Shown here piece by piece: positions 21,988-33,746 of a DNA stretch of 64,000 bases. The first letter of the stretch is position 1; every line of letters starts with the position of its first letter. This stretch comes from Vulpes vulpes. Taxonomy: Eukaryota > Chordata > Mammalia > Carnivora > Canidae. The stretch is from contig NC_132795.1 of NCBI RefSeq assembly GCF_048418805.1, forward strand, positions 52,342,043 to 52,406,042, in the 5' to 3' direction. The position numbers and the translations under genes are program-made. The notes under the pieces are model-generated. The model made no database searches and had not been told where the DNA came from. It saw only the letters and a program-made list of their open reading frames with translations.

Positions 21988-24114
21988 AAAATGTCCCAGA
22001 CTTGAAGAAAAACATAACTCTATGTATCCAGGAAGTTCAATAAGCTCTTCAAGAGGATAAACTCTCAAAGAGATCCATGCTTAGACCTGTCATGTCAAAC
22101 ATAATGATCATCTCAATAGATGCAGAAAAAGATTTTTGACAAAATATAGCATTGATTCTTAAGAAAAACTATAGCTAACATTATAGTGAATGATGAGAGA
22201 TTGAATGCCTTCCCCTAAGATCAGGAACAAGGCAAGGATGTCCTCTCTCATCACTTATCCACATCATACTGAAAGTCCCAGCCAGTGCAATAAGACAAGA
22301 AAAAAGGAAAAATAAAAATGGAAAGGAAGAAATAAAATTGTCTCTCTTTGCAGATGACATGATTACCTAATAGGAAATTTCAAAGAACCCACCAAAAAGG
22401 CTGACTAAAGCTAAGTGAGTTACAAAGTCATTACACAAAAGTTAATTATGCGCCTGGGTACTCACAGTGAACACCTGCAATGTAAAATGTAAAAAACAAT
22501 ACTGTTTATAATATACCCACAATGAAGTACTCAGCTATAAATCTAACAAAATGTGTGCAAGATCTGTATGATAAAAACTGTTAAAATATCACTTCTCTGA
22601 TTATAAATCCTATATTATCTCAAAATCTCAGCAAGATCTATTTTATATGTCAACAAGTCCATTGGAAAATGTACTTGGAAAGGTAAAGGAACTAGAATAA
22701 CTAGAATAGCCAAAACAATTCTGAAAAGGAGCAAAATTGGACAACTCATACTATCCAAATTCAAGATTTACCCATAAAGTTACAATACTCAGGAGAGTAA
22801 GATATTGGCAAAAGGATAAACTTATCAATCAATGGAACAAAATAACCCAAAATAATACCCATACAAATATAGCCACCTGATTTTTGACAAATGTATAAAG
22901 GCAATTCATAGAGAAATAGCATTTGAATGTAAAAACATGAAACTTATACAAACCTCACATCTTACACCAAAATTAACTTAAAATGCATCATAGACCTAAA
23001 TGTAAAACATAAAACTATAAACCTCTACAAGAAAACATCAGAGAAAATCTGCATGACCCTGAGCCTGATGGTGGGTTTTTAGGTACTACACCAAAAGCAC
23101 AATTCATAAAAGATAAAACTGATACATTGGAATTTCTCAAAATTCGAAACTTTGGCTGTGAGAATCTGTTAAGAGCATGAAAGACAACCCACAGACTAGA
23201 AGAAAAGATTTGCAAATCACATATTCAATTAAGGACTTGTATCCAGAGCATAAAGACCATAAAACAAAACAAAACAAATGTTTTTAAGGAAGAAAAGGAC
23301 AAAAATCTGAACAGACACTTCACAAAAGAATATACATGAATAGCAAATAAGCATATAAAAGGAGGTTCAACACCAGTAGTCATTAGGGAAATGGAAATTA
23401 AAACCACAATGAAATACAAGACATACCTACTCAAATGGCAAAAATTTTTTTAAATGAACAATACCAAATTCTCATGAAGATGTTAACCAAGAGGAATACT
23501 CATTCCATGCCGGTGGGATTGTGAAAACACAGACATTTTGGAAAATAGTATGATGTAAAAGGAGTCAAGAATTTTTCAAGTGATAGAACTGTTCCCTATG
23601 GTACTGGGGTGGTGGATACATGAGTCTACATTTCTGGAAACTCTTAGAACTGCACACTACAAAGAGTGACTTGACTATATGCAAATTTAAAACAGTCAAC
23701 TAAGATGTCAGGGAATCTTAAGATATAGTGTAGCCTGTGACAACAGAATCTAATTGTACTTCTAATGTTTGACATAACCTCCCTGAATTGGGTTGGGAGA
23801 GAAGACCTGACCAATTTAACCTTGGAAAAGAGTTTGCATTGTCAGACTAAAGAGAAAAAAAGGATTACACGTGAACCTTGAACTCTAGCTGGTAACTATG
23901 TTTCTCACGGGGGATCTAGATAAAAAATTCTGAAACTGCTTTATGGATGTGCTAGGATTGAACACACACATAATCGCAGATATGGGAACCAGCCTTCCCC
24001 TTGTCAAAGGAAGAAGTAACAAATATGCAAGGTGGAAAAGAAAGAATAAATTATACATTGCTGCATTAGAATCTGAGGTAAGGGTGGTGTATCAGTATGA
24101 ACTAATGATTATTT

Positions 24115-24275
24115 TAAGATAAATAGATGATAGGTAAGTAGGTAGGTGGATAGATGGATGGATGGATGGATGGATGGATGGATGGATGGGTGGATAGATA
24201 GGTAGATGGATGGGTCGAAGGATCGATGGATGAATGGTAGATGAATGGGTGAATGGATGGTTGGATGGATATAGA
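24115..24275. repeat. (GGAT)n / (GATA)n microsatellite
   Basis: Tetranucleotide units GATA, GGTA and GGAT run with interruptions, and the purest part is TGGATGGATGGA at about 24149-24190. It lies within the L1M 3' UTR. Confidence 0.95.
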
Positions 24276-25577
24276 CATAGGAAAGATAAATGAGCTTATA
24301 GATTATTAGTATACTCATGTATTTCCTTGCTTTGACCACCGTGAGGACCTAGAAGTAGTAATATCCTAGTAGCAACTAGCACATCACCTAGATCTTGCTT
24401 TCTAAACAAAACGAGTTAGAACTCTCTGTAGAAATAGCTGATTCCAGGGCTGGAGCACAGAAAATGCAAGATGGGCTGGGTGCATCTTGTAGTGCCAGAA
24501 ATCAAGGAAGTCAAACAAACAAAAGATAGGAATATGTCAAAAGAACACAGGAGCCAACTTGAAATAGCTCCCAGTGGGCAAAGTTAAAACAATTTGAGTA
24601 AACAAAATAAATAGCGACAGTACTATATTTTAACCTAATGAAAAAAATAAATAACCATGAGTCTGTGCTGATCGAAAATAAATAAGTGGCAGAAAAGGGA
24701 CAAATCTTCCTTACAGAACAATTCCAAATAATAAATGTATGAGGAAGGAAGAATTAGAAAATTGCCATGAGAGCACCTCAGTAATCATTGTTCCAGGCAA
24801 GATCCATAGATGGATGCTTAAATTAGTAGACAGAACTTTAAGGAGAATTGGGACATTTGCGTAGCCTGAATATACCTCCCCCAAATATTTATTAATGTGG
24901 TGATCTTAACTGTGTCCACAAATTCTTTGCTGCTCCTCCCTCTAGAAGGGAGAGCTTGAGTCACCTCTCCTTGACCATGAGCTGGACTAGTGTCTCTCTG
25001 CTAACAAACAGAGCACGGAAAAGGAAGACTAGCACCTTCACAGTGAAGAAAGCTGGCAGACATCACCACCACCACGTGCTCAAGACAGGCATCCGCAGTG
25101 GAACGTCACGGTGACGTCATGTTACCCCAGTGGCCTTGAGGACCAGTCAGCTGTGTTGTATTCTCATTAATACGTAACCCCAGACTAATCACGAGAAAAC
25201 AGCAGACAAACCCAACTTGATGGACATTCTACAGAGTAGTCAACCAGTATTCAAAACTTTCAAGGTCAGGCAAAGTGAGGACAGACTGGGAAACAGTTAT
25301 AATGGACACAGGACAACTAAAGGCAGCATGGCACCATGGACTGGGTTCTGGAGTGGAGAAAAGATATTAATAAAAACTATAGAAATCCAAATAAGGCTTA
25401 TAGTTTATTAGTGTTGTACCAGCATTCATTTCCTAGTTTTGGTAACTGCATCGCTGTTATATATGTTCGCATCAGGGGAAACTGGGAGAAGGGTATCGAG
25501 GAACTCCCTGTACCACCTTACAAGTCTTCTCTATGTCTAAAATTATTTCAAAATTTAAAAAAGTTTTTTTTTTAAAT

Positions 25578-27060
25578 GGGAAAACTGTGTTCTGTTGTTC
25601 AGGGCCCAACCGTGCTCCTTCCTCCTCCTGGAAGCTTTCCTCTATCTCCCCTATACACCAGGCTTGCTCTTCCTTGGGGCCCCCAAACCTACCCCCTCTG
25701 CCGCTCTCTGGGCCCCAAGCATGTAAGGCCTGAAGGGGTTCCACTTCTTTTCTGGGATTAGATGAACTCTCCAAAGGACACCGCGAGCTTCCAGACAGCA
25801 GAGCCTGACTTGCACATCTTGGAGACCTTCAGTCTGTGCCTTCAATAGGTCTGTGCCTCAGTCCTAGCAGACTGAGGGCCCCAAGCAGGCTCGGGCCCAG
25901 CCAGGAGCTGTGGGTGGCATTAGGGGAGAACTCTGGATGAAGTCCTTGTCCACAGAGCTTGTCACCTCCACCAGTTTGTTCAGGGGCCCAGGCAGGGGTC
26001 TCTCCAGGAAAGTGAAGGTAGGCAGGGGACACAGCTCACTGGATTGGCTCACTAGACTCCTGTGGACAATAAGAGGATTGTCTGAGATGCCATCCTATAT
26101 GGGGGTCACCTGGGCAAAGATGCTGTGAGTGCACATGAGCCCTGAGTGCTGAGCCACCAAGAGCTGAGGCACCATGTGTCCTGGCACCTTTGCTGTGGGA
26201 CCCCCCCCCCTCCACCACTCATCCAAACCCCAGACAAATGAGGACCTGTCTACACTGAGGGCAGCAGGAGCATGTGGCTCAGCAGTGGCTACGTCTGGAG
26301 TTTCAGCAGAACACGGGGCCTGTGTACCACAGGAGGGCCTACAGCGTGACGGCACTACCAGAGGCAGCAGCTGGCACAGAGGGTCCCTGCCCCTGCCCGG
26401 GTGCCCTGCTTGTACTCGCATCAGCCAAGAGAGGCAGCCAAGGCTACCTCAATCAAGTGACTCCTCCTCATGGCCCCCTGATGGAGAGCCGAGGCCCAGG
26501 ACAAGGTGGTGTAGGCACCTATGAGGCCCTGGTGGAGGGCAGGTGGCAGGTGGGGCAGTCTGAGGACAGGAAAGGGCCATGGGGAGGCTGAGACACACAG
26601 TCTGCCCCAGGCTGCTGCTCCTGCCCTCCACGCATCCCTCTGGGAGGGCTCTTCCAGACCCATGGCTTTGGTTATGGCCCACAGATGCTGACCTCAGAGA
26701 TCTCCTCCTCAGAGGCAATCAGAGATGCTTCTCCTCCTCCAGGCCCACTTATCCCTGCAGCCATTGAACCTCCCCCCCTGCATATTCCAAGTGCACCTCC
26801 AGCTCCCGTCCCAACAAAACTCCCCATCCCTCTTCAAACCTGTTCTTCCAGCTCCCATTCCCCCTCCATGACTGGCAGCCAACACCCATTGTCATCCTTG
26901 ACTCCCCTAACCTCACCCCCACATCCATCCCTCAGCAATTCTACTTCCTTAATCTAGCGCCACCTCCCTCATCCAAGACAGCCCCATGGGAAGTGACCAG
27001 TGAATGTGATGTGGAATGTGTGTGGAGTGGAATGACTGTGGTGTGATGTGGAATGGATCA
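25578..27060. other. Intergenic interval, right part, no gene seen
   Basis: This is GC-rich unique sequence with short open frames only. The stretch at about 26775-26960 (Pro/Ser codons, CTTCCAGCTCCCATTCCCCC) looks like an ancient repeat or low-complexity pyrimidine-rich DNA. Confidence 0.5.
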
Positions 27061-27061
27061 A

Positions 27062-27292
27062 CAGATGGGAATGTGGGTGGTGGATGGATGGATGGATGAT
27101 GGGCAGATGGATTGATGATGGATAGATGGACGGATGGATGGATGGGTGGGTGGATGGATGGCTGGGTAGATGGATGGATGGTTAGATGGATGGATGGATG
27201 GATGGCCAGATGGATGAGCGGATGGGTGGGTAGATGAATGGGCGGATGGGTAGATGGACAGATGGGTGGGTAGATGGATGGATGAATAGAAA
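27062..27292. repeat. (GGAT)n microsatellite/minisatellite
   Basis: About 230 bases of GATG/GGAT units with many single-base interruptions lie roughly 420-650 bases beyond the MPPED1 polyadenylation signal. It is the same motif as the array at 24115-24275. Confidence 0.95.
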
Positions 27293-27720
27293 TGGTGAGA
27301 CTTTTACAGCTTAGGTGGCTTTGAGACCTGGTATCATTTTACCTGTCAATGATTTTCTTGGGTGACATCTGGACCATAGTTTGATAAGGGCTGGGTAGAA
27401 CATACTGCCTCCGGGCCCACCGCTAAGAGCATCTTGAAGTAAGTACTCTGTTTTGAGGAATCAGGCAAACTACGTGAATGTCATAGGGCACCAAATGGCC
27501 CAGTGCCAGCCACCTCTGAGACTGCTCTACCCCTGGGGAAGCTGAAGCAAATGAAAGGACGCCAGTTGCTACCACATGGAAGGTCTTTTGGCCTCTGAAG
27601 TCTGTCAAGGACCCAGGCCTGGGCTGGGAGGACCCCGTTCCTCCCCCACATGCCTCACACAACACCCAAAGACGCATAGGAAGAGGCGCCACATGGACAT
27701 CTCTTTCTTTTTACAAAGAC

Positions 27721-27726
27721 TTTATT
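27721..27726 (-). terminator. Canonical AATAAA polyadenylation signal for MPPED1
   Basis: TTTATT on the plus strand reads AATAAA on the minus strand, followed on that strand by GTAAAAAGAAAGAG and then the G/U-rich GATGTCCATGTGG. It is the only exact AATAAA between 27700 and the MPPED1 stop that I found. Confidence 0.7.
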
Positions 27727-28384
27727 GTCTGACATGCTTGACAAAAAAAAAAAAATTACAGCCACAATCAAGTTATGCCAAAATGATTGAGGAGCACGCC
27801 ATCATCTTTCATACCTCAAGGACTTTTAATGAATTTTCTTTCAAAGTAACAGCTGCCTTCATAACTTTTCCACATAAAAATACACCATATTCTGAAGATA
27901 CCTTAGGAAAAAAATTTTTGAAGTTTATAGTTCTTGGTCCGAATAGAAATTCGGTAGAGGTGACTAAAAGGAAGAAGCCTGTGTCTTCTCCACCCCGCGC
28001 GTGCACCTGTGCCCTGCACCTGGCCTTCCCCAGAGACCTTGTAAACATCCTCGGCCACCAGGAACCGCTTGGCCAGATTCCTGAAGTCCTCACCCCCCCC
28101 CTCAGGGCGCGGCTGGCCCTGGTCCGTGCGGTGGTGCTCCTGCCGGACTCCCCTCAGAGACGGTGCCCCTCGCCCTGTGGGGAGCCCTGTGCCAGTGGGC
28201 AAGGACTCGGGGTCTCCCGGGAGGCTGGGCTCAGACTACGGGATCCCACAGTGCTCCAGGGACTCTCTATGAGCAAGAAATCAGAGAGGCTCTGAACAGG
28301 ACCCTTAAGGGAAAAAAAGGAGCCTGGGGACCCTGCGTGGCCTTGTGGGGGCAGAGCTTTGGGCAGTGGCAAAGCAGAGGCTAT

Positions 28385-28545
28385 GAAGCCAGAGACCAAG
28401 GCTCACGTCTTGCTTCTGCCCCTCTTGAGCTGTGTCCCCTCAGGCAAGTTATGTCACCTCTCTGATCTCGAGCCCCTCATCTCTAAAATGGGGCCAACCA
28501 TGCCGATCTTGCAGGACCGCCTGAGACAATGAGAGAAGAGGGCGT
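28385..28545 (+). repeat. MIR SINE within the MPPED1 3' UTR
   Basis: Plus-strand MIR hallmarks are present: GAGCTGTGTCCCCTCAGGCAAGTTATGTCACC, then CTCATCTCTAAAATGGGGCC and a degraded end. It is antisense to the MPPED1 transcript. Confidence 0.75.
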
Positions 28546-29990
28546 GTTAGGGGCTGGCTGCCAGGCCTAGGCCTAGGGGGAAGTGAGCCAGCCCTCCTCT
28601 CTGGTGCACGATTTCAGAAGGCACCAAAACGCTCAGCAATAGATATCAGTGGTGCCAGGTAATCCAATGTTTTTAAAAATCAAAATCTATTCAGAAAAAT
28701 AGCCACGATGAACAAAATATCAAAATTTTGAATAAAGATAGACTCTGATCCTGCACGTGGCCATCCTGCCTCTCTCTCCTCACCATGGTGAGACCCTGCT
28801 GGCTCCCTTGGGATCCCTCACAGATTCAGCCCCAACCCCCCACCTAGTCCTAATTTAAAGGAAAAAAAGAAGTCCCCCTGCGTGAAGCGGCCAGAGCCCA
28901 GGGCCTGCTCTGCCACCATGCCACCCTCCCGTCAGCACAACAGACTGGCACAGGCAAGGGCCAGGAAGCAGCCTCTTCAGCTGTGGGCCCAGACACAGAA
29001 CCCAAACGGTGCGTGGGGAACCCGCATGAGGATGGAACCCCATTCAAGGGCAGTAATGAGAAACACGAGGTCCACTCCATTAAGGTAAGAAGGACATGTG
29101 TGTGTGTGTAGGTCTGTGCACCCCCACACGGGCACATACACCCGGCCCGGGTCTGCGGCCCCTCCGGCCTGCTGAGTTCTGCAGGGCCGAGCAGCCCCCA
29201 TGGATCGGGGCCGTCCATGACTTGTGGACCCTCCATCTGGTCCTGGGCACTCACATGGCTTGTTCTGTAGAACCACTCCCACCCCCCAAAATCCAGGCTC
29301 CAAGCAAGCGCCTGGGATGCTCAGGCCATTGTTCAAGACGGCTAGATGCCCACAGGAAGAAAGCAGGGTCACAAGGCAAGGCAGACGGCTTGCTGGCCTG
29401 GCCAGGTGTGGTCCGAATTCCTGAGACATCCCTGATCGCTCCCTCCAGGGCCTTGGCTGTGACACAGGCCTGTCTCCTCTCTGGCCCGGGAGGAGATGGC
29501 GGGCTCCTTGCACCCAGGCTAGAAAACCTACCCCACCCCCCCACCAGCCCTGGGGCTCGCAGCCTGTGTGGGCTCACAAACCCTCAGAGGGAGATTTTGT
29601 GCGAGAACTTCCAAAATGTGTCCAGGAGCAGCGGCTTCCCAAACCCACAAGGGTGTCCAACCGAGAAGGATGAGGAGTCCGTCAGTTCCCGAGCAGGACA
29701 GGACCGCAAGCTTGTTAGGTCGTTTGACAAGGTACACGCGGGAATGTACACGCAGAAGACAGTCACGAGCACAGAACCCCTGACAGGGACCCCCAGGGTC
29801 CTGACTCCAGGTGACGGAGGCCGAATAGTCAGGGGAATGTTTCTTCATTCCAAGGCCTCAACCCATCTGCTGGGCTGGTCCCCGCGGCCAGACGGGTTGT
29901 CTGCGTGGAAGGAAGGGTGGTTGGGGTCCGTTCTCTCGGCCAGGCGGATGTAGCTGATGTGGGCAGGAAGGGCTGAGACAGCGGGGGCAG

Positions 29991-30109
29991 TCAGGAGTTC
30001 CGGGGTGTGGGGAGGTCAATGACTATGGGCGGGTTCACAGGCTGGTAGTTCACGGTGCACACAGACGCGTTCACATAGGTGGTGGTCCCATCTGCCATGA
30101 CACCGTAGC
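29991..30109 (-). CDS. MPPED1: MPPED1 terminal coding exon with stop codon
   Basis: The acceptor CTGCTTACTTTCCAG ends at 30110. The exon completes the Gly codon of HIHEG, continues YGVMADGTTTYVNASVCTV and ends PPIVIDLPTPRNS with TGA at 29993-29991. The protein C-terminus matches the recalled family length. No alternative stop or frame disruption is seen. Confidence 0.98.
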
Positions 30110-30337
30110 CTGGAAAGTAAGCAGACGCCGGTCAGGGCTGAGGGGTGAGGCCAGGGCCGGGCAATGAAGTGGTCTTAGTGGGTAGTGAGAGAGCACTCAC
30201 TACAGTGGGCTGAACACGTCCGGGGCAAGCTACCGAAACCCTCAACTTAGCCTCTTCATCTAGAAATAGAGGTGAGGAGGACAGATGCTCCTCCTCGGGC
30301 TGCTGTGAGGAGCACATGAGATCATAATCCACCTACA

Positions 30338-30538
30338 GGGGCGCCTGGGTGGCTCAGTGGGTTAGGTGTCTGCCTTAGGCTCAGGTCATGATCTCGGGGT
30401 CCTGAGATCCAGCCCCACATCGGGCTGCCTGCTCAGCAGGAAGTCTGCTGCCCCCTCTCCCTCTGCCTCTCTCCACTCAAGCACTCTCTTTCTTGCTCAC
30501 TTGCTCTCTCTCAAATAAATAAAATCTTTAAAAAAACA
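30338..30538 (+). mobile_element. Older CanSINE subfamily, antisense to MPPED1
   Basis: The head is GGGGCGCCTGGGTGGCTCAG with the body TCAGGTCATGATCTCGGGGTCC, a (CT)-rich middle and AAATAAATAAAATCTTTAAAAAAAC. It is flanked by ATAATCCACCTACAG (about 30323-30337) and ATAATCCACATACAG (about 30539-30553), a one-mismatch duplication. Confidence 0.92.
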
Positions 30539-30599
30539 ATAATCCACATACAGTGTTCAGCCCAGTCCTAAAAAGCACATGAATAGCACAGTGAGACCT

Positions 30600-30873
30600 C
30601 ATCACTGACATCATCACCACCATTAGCATCATCACCACCACTTATCACCACCACCACCAGCACCATCCTCATCACCATCCCCATCACCACCATCTCCATC
30701 ATCATCATCACCACCACCACCACCAACACCATCATCACCAGCACCATCATCACCACCATCATCACCATCGCCACCACCATCATCATTGCCACAACCATCA
30801 TCACCATTGCCACCACCAACATCATCATCACCACCATCACCACCATCATCACCATCACCACCACCACCATCAC
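30600..30873. repeat. CAT/CAC trinucleotide-type array
   Basis: About 270 bases of interspersed CATCAC, CACCAC and CATCAT units (plus strand) end at the unique sequence GTACTTTCTTG. On the MPPED1 sense strand it reads as GTG/GAT units. Confidence 0.97.
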
Positions 30874-32109
30874 GTACTTTCTTGTCTTAGCCTGTACTGC
30901 CATCATAGCCTTTTCCCACCATGACTACTTCTTAGAATCTTCATCTTTAAGCTCAGATCACCTCCAAGCCAGAAGGGACATTCCCCTCCCCCTATAGATT
31001 ACCCATTCTTTGGTGCCCCCATTTTTCCTATACAAGTGTGATCTGGATCACACACAACCTCAGATCTGGTGGCATCACATGCCCTTGGTAGGGCTGCACA
31101 AAATGACAGCCACTATTGCTATCCCACAGCACATCCCACAGGGGTTGTCCTCTTCCTTGACCTCTCAGATTCTGCCTTTGGTAGCCTGTCTCCTGCCTAG
31201 AAGACTGTGAGCTCCGTGGGGCCAGGGGCAGTCTGATCAGTGCTGCCATCTGCCGACACCCTGCACGGCCCTCGGGGAAAGGGCTGAGGCTTGTTTGCTT
31301 CTGAGCTGGAGACAATCTGATGTGGACAAGGCACATGTGAGGCCCAGGGGCCCTGGCCTCACACAGACAGAGGTTCAGGAGGCCAGGAGACAACTCTGGG
31401 GAACAACACCTGGGTCCCCATGCCCCATGGAGCCTGTGCACTTTCCGGTAGGGTGGGATGGGCCAGGGAGGCCTGGGGCAGGTGGGATGAAGGTTCAAAG
31501 GGAGCAAAAGGAGGAGGAGGTGTGCAAACGGTCAGGCTACGGTGAGAAGCCCAAGGCCTAATAACGAAAGCCCTGTGTGCAGGTGTGGGGGCGCAGGCAC
31601 TCAGGGCTGGACTGACACCCCCCCGCCACCATCACGGCCACCCTGCCTGCTGCCCCTCGGGGGGAAGTGAACACCCCACACCATTCCAACTAGGTGGACC
31701 CAGCAGGTGTCCCCTGCCCCCCGGGAGTAGAGCCAGAATTCCATGTGTGTATGTGTGTGTGGTGGGGGTGGAGGCGAGGTGCCACCACAATGTCTCAGGC
31801 AAGCAAGTGACCCTCCACATTTATTAATACTTATTTATATTAAGTATGCCAGGCCGCAGGGCGACAAGACCGGGCTGCCAGCCCTAAGGCCTCCCAGTGT
31901 GCCTCCGAACCTACCACATCCTCCATGTCCCATCCAATGTCCCCTCCTCCGAAAAGCCCCCTGCCCGTGTCCCAGAGACTGTCCAAGGAGGCAGAGTCGT
32001 GGCCGGGGCCGGGCAAGCAGTGACCCCGTGTCAGGAATGGGTGGAGACCGGGGAGGAGGTGACTGGGTGGACGGAGGTGAGGAGCCCGCCCCCCGCCCCC
32101 GTCGCCCAC

Positions 32110-32223
32110 CTTCGTGGATGTGGCCAAAGACGTGCAGCCGCGGCTGGACGCGCCTCTGCACTGTGTTGAGCAGCTCCACGCAGCCCACCCGCTGCATCTT
32201 CTTGGGGACCCAGTCCAGGAAGC
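32110..32223 (-). CDS. MPPED1: MPPED1 internal coding exon with GHIHE motif
   Basis: The acceptor CGTCTCCTCACACAG ends at 32224 and the donor GTGGGC begins at 32109. Two bases, 37 codons and one base run from GFLDWVPKKMQRVGCVELL to LHVFGHIHE. The His-Ile-His of GHIHE supplies the last metal ligand and the adjacent catalytic histidine. The paralogue MPPED2 has Gly in place of the first His (GGIHE) and reduced activity, so this copy keeps the active-type residue. Long plus-strand frames across this exon are shadows of its GC-rich codons. Confidence 0.98.
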
Positions 32224-32919
32224 CTGTGTGAGGAGACGGCGGGAGGGCGGTGATGGACAGGGTACAGGTGGCCAGGCGCCCTGCCCCGCAGACCCCAGGC
32301 TGCAGCTTCGGGGTCTCCAAGTCACGGGGTCCCCGACTCCAGGCCCCAGGCGGACCCGCCCCCAGACCCCCGCAGCTGTGCTGCCCCGCCTCCCGGGAGG
32401 GAAAGCCTGGCGGGAGCCTCGTCCTCTGCGGGGCCGAGCTGGCAAGGGCCCAGAGTGGGCCAGGCACTCAGGGTGGCACATGAGCTCCCCCACGGGCTCA
32501 AGGCGGCCTCTGGGGGTCCATCCGTCCATTGCAGGGACGGGCAAACCGAGGCCTGAGAGGGACGGGGGAGGCCCAAGGGCACCCCAGTGCTGGCAGCGGG
32601 GCTGCACCAGGAGCAAGATCTCCACGTCGGAAACTTCTTAAGCAAACATACAAAACCCCGGGAATGAAGTCCATTCCACGCAGCACAGCTCCGTGCGGAG
32701 TCCGGGGCCGCGCACCGCCAGCCTCCCGGAGCCGCCCAGATGGCGGCTGCTCATTCTCCTCACATGGCTACACAAACCAAGAATAATTGATTACTCCAAG
32801 CGAGACACCGGGGTTCATCTGGGCCCCTCTCGGTTTGGGGTGGGCAGAACAGGTTTCTGCTGGTGTGGAAGGGGGATCCTCAAGGCATTGGTCAGGCAGC
32901 CTGCGGTGTTAGTGCTGAG

Positions 32920-33046
32920 GGATGGAGGGGAGGAGAGAGGGGGAGGGAGAGGAAAGGAGGGGAGGAAGGAGGGAGGGAGAGAGAGGGAGAGGGAGGGAGG
33001 GAGAGAGAGGGGAGAGGGAGGGAGGGGGTGGGGGGAGAGGGAGGGC
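32920..33046. repeat. (GGGA)n/(GAGA)n purine tract
   Basis: This is nearly pure purine on the plus strand, with GAGGGAGGGAGAG-type repeats. It could form a triplex (H-DNA) or G-quadruplex on the plus strand. On the MPPED1 sense strand it is a C/T tract. Confidence 0.93.
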
Positions 33047-33723
33047 CCACCAGGCCTGGCCATTCCGTGCCCCTCCACCTGCAGCCTGCAAGCCCTGGAG
33101 GCAAGCACCCCCAGAGTGGCCCCTTGTCCCACGTCACCGCCCGCCGCCACCGCGGCCCCATCACTGCGGGAGGGACGGCAGGTCCTGTGCCCGCGGCGGG
33201 AGGCAGAGGAGGCTAGCAGGCGCTGGGGAGCCACGAAGGGTCGGGTCGGGTTGTAGAGAGGCGTCATGGCACAGCTGCGGGTTCGGAGGACTCCCTCCTG
33301 CGGATGCGGGGACAGTGGAGTGGAAGGGGCAGGACTGGGGGCAGGGGGAGCAGCGAGGGCGCCGTGGCAATCATCGAATAGGCCCGGAAACACCGCCGGC
33401 CCCAGGTGGGGTCAGCAGGGCTGGAGAGGAGAGGAAGGGGCTGGGGCACAATTCGGAGGTGGGGTCAGAGGGAGGGGCGGCCTGAGAGAGCCCCCGACAT
33501 CCGGACAGCCAGTGGGGCCCCAGGCGGTTAGGCCACGAGAGAGCGCTGCATCAGCCTGGACCAGGGAGGTGGCAGCGGGGCCTGGGAGGAGGCTGGGGCC
33601 TGGGGGCTGCCAGGATGGATGGCGCTGCAGTCCCCTAGGGGTCTTGTGGGGCAGGACAAAGCCCAGAGAGCCACTCTGAAAGTATTCTGCCCTGGGATGC
33701 AGGCCTGGAGAGTCAGGGCGCAG

Positions 33724-33746
33724 CCCCCCGCCCCCCCCCCCCCGCG

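Larger units (their letters stand above)
19860..25577 (+). mobile_element. Decayed L1M (L1ME/L1M4-like) LINE, nearly full-span, interrupted
   Basis: The segments come in LINE order on the plus strand. They are 5' region (about 19860-21350, including the pre-ORF1 phrases CCATACACAGGGGGAAAAAG and GGATTTATTAGACAAAAGC), ORF1 remnants, an ORF2 remnant from about 22100 with reverse-transcriptase-like FADD codons at 22347-22358, and ORF2 3' end/3' UTR remnants (about 23330-24110 and 24340-25560). The last ends AAACTGGGAGAAGGGTATCGAGG and CTAAAATTATTTCAAAAT, typical of old L1M 3' ends. Frames are heavily broken, so no protein is made. Three SINEs (20935-21114, 21162-21340, 21808-21987) and a GGAT microsatellite (24115-24275) have been inserted or have expanded inside it. 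It fills about half of the EFCAB6-MPPED1 intergenic interval. The exact subfamily is a recollection, not a computed match. Confidence 0.85.
27700..29990 (-). other. MPPED1: MPPED1 3' UTR
   Basis: About 2.3 kb lie between the stop codon and the canonical AATAAA (plus-strand TTTATT at 27721-27726). The distal 250 bases (about 27740-27980) are AT-rich and non-repetitive, as conserved brain-gene 3' UTR ends often are. The middle contains a MIR at about 28385-28545. Two long plus-strand open frames (27576-28295 and 29096-29953) cross it but show no recognisable protein. I infer the extent from the poly(A) signal, since no transcript evidence is available. Confidence 0.7.
30110..32109 (-). other. 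Last MPPED1 intron (2.0 kb)
   Basis: It contains a CanSINE (30338-30538) and a CAT/CAC array (30600-30873), then unique sequence with an L2-like 3' end at about 31140-31270 (GCCTAGAAGACTGTGAGCTCC). A short (TG)n lies at 31744-31760. No other gene is seen. Confidence 0.7.

Noticed and set aside
22100..23450. Functional L1 ORF2
   Set aside because: Although FADD-type codons are present, the frame is broken many times and no long open frame survives.
27576..28295. 239-residue plus-strand open frame
   Set aside because: It lies opposite the inferred MPPED1 3' UTR, crosses the AATAAA region and shows no family similarity. The AT-rich part simply lacks stops by chance.
29096..29953. 285-residue plus-strand open frame
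   Set aside because: It is in the MPPED1 3' UTR complement. Codon use is Pro/Ser/Arg-biased by GC content, there is no recognised domain, and a shadow frame on the other strand is equally long.
31840..32641. Several overlapping long frames on both strands around 32 kb
   Set aside because: They are shadows of the true MPPED1 exon at 32110-32223 in a GC-rich segment. Only the 114-base exon has correct splice sites and family sequence.
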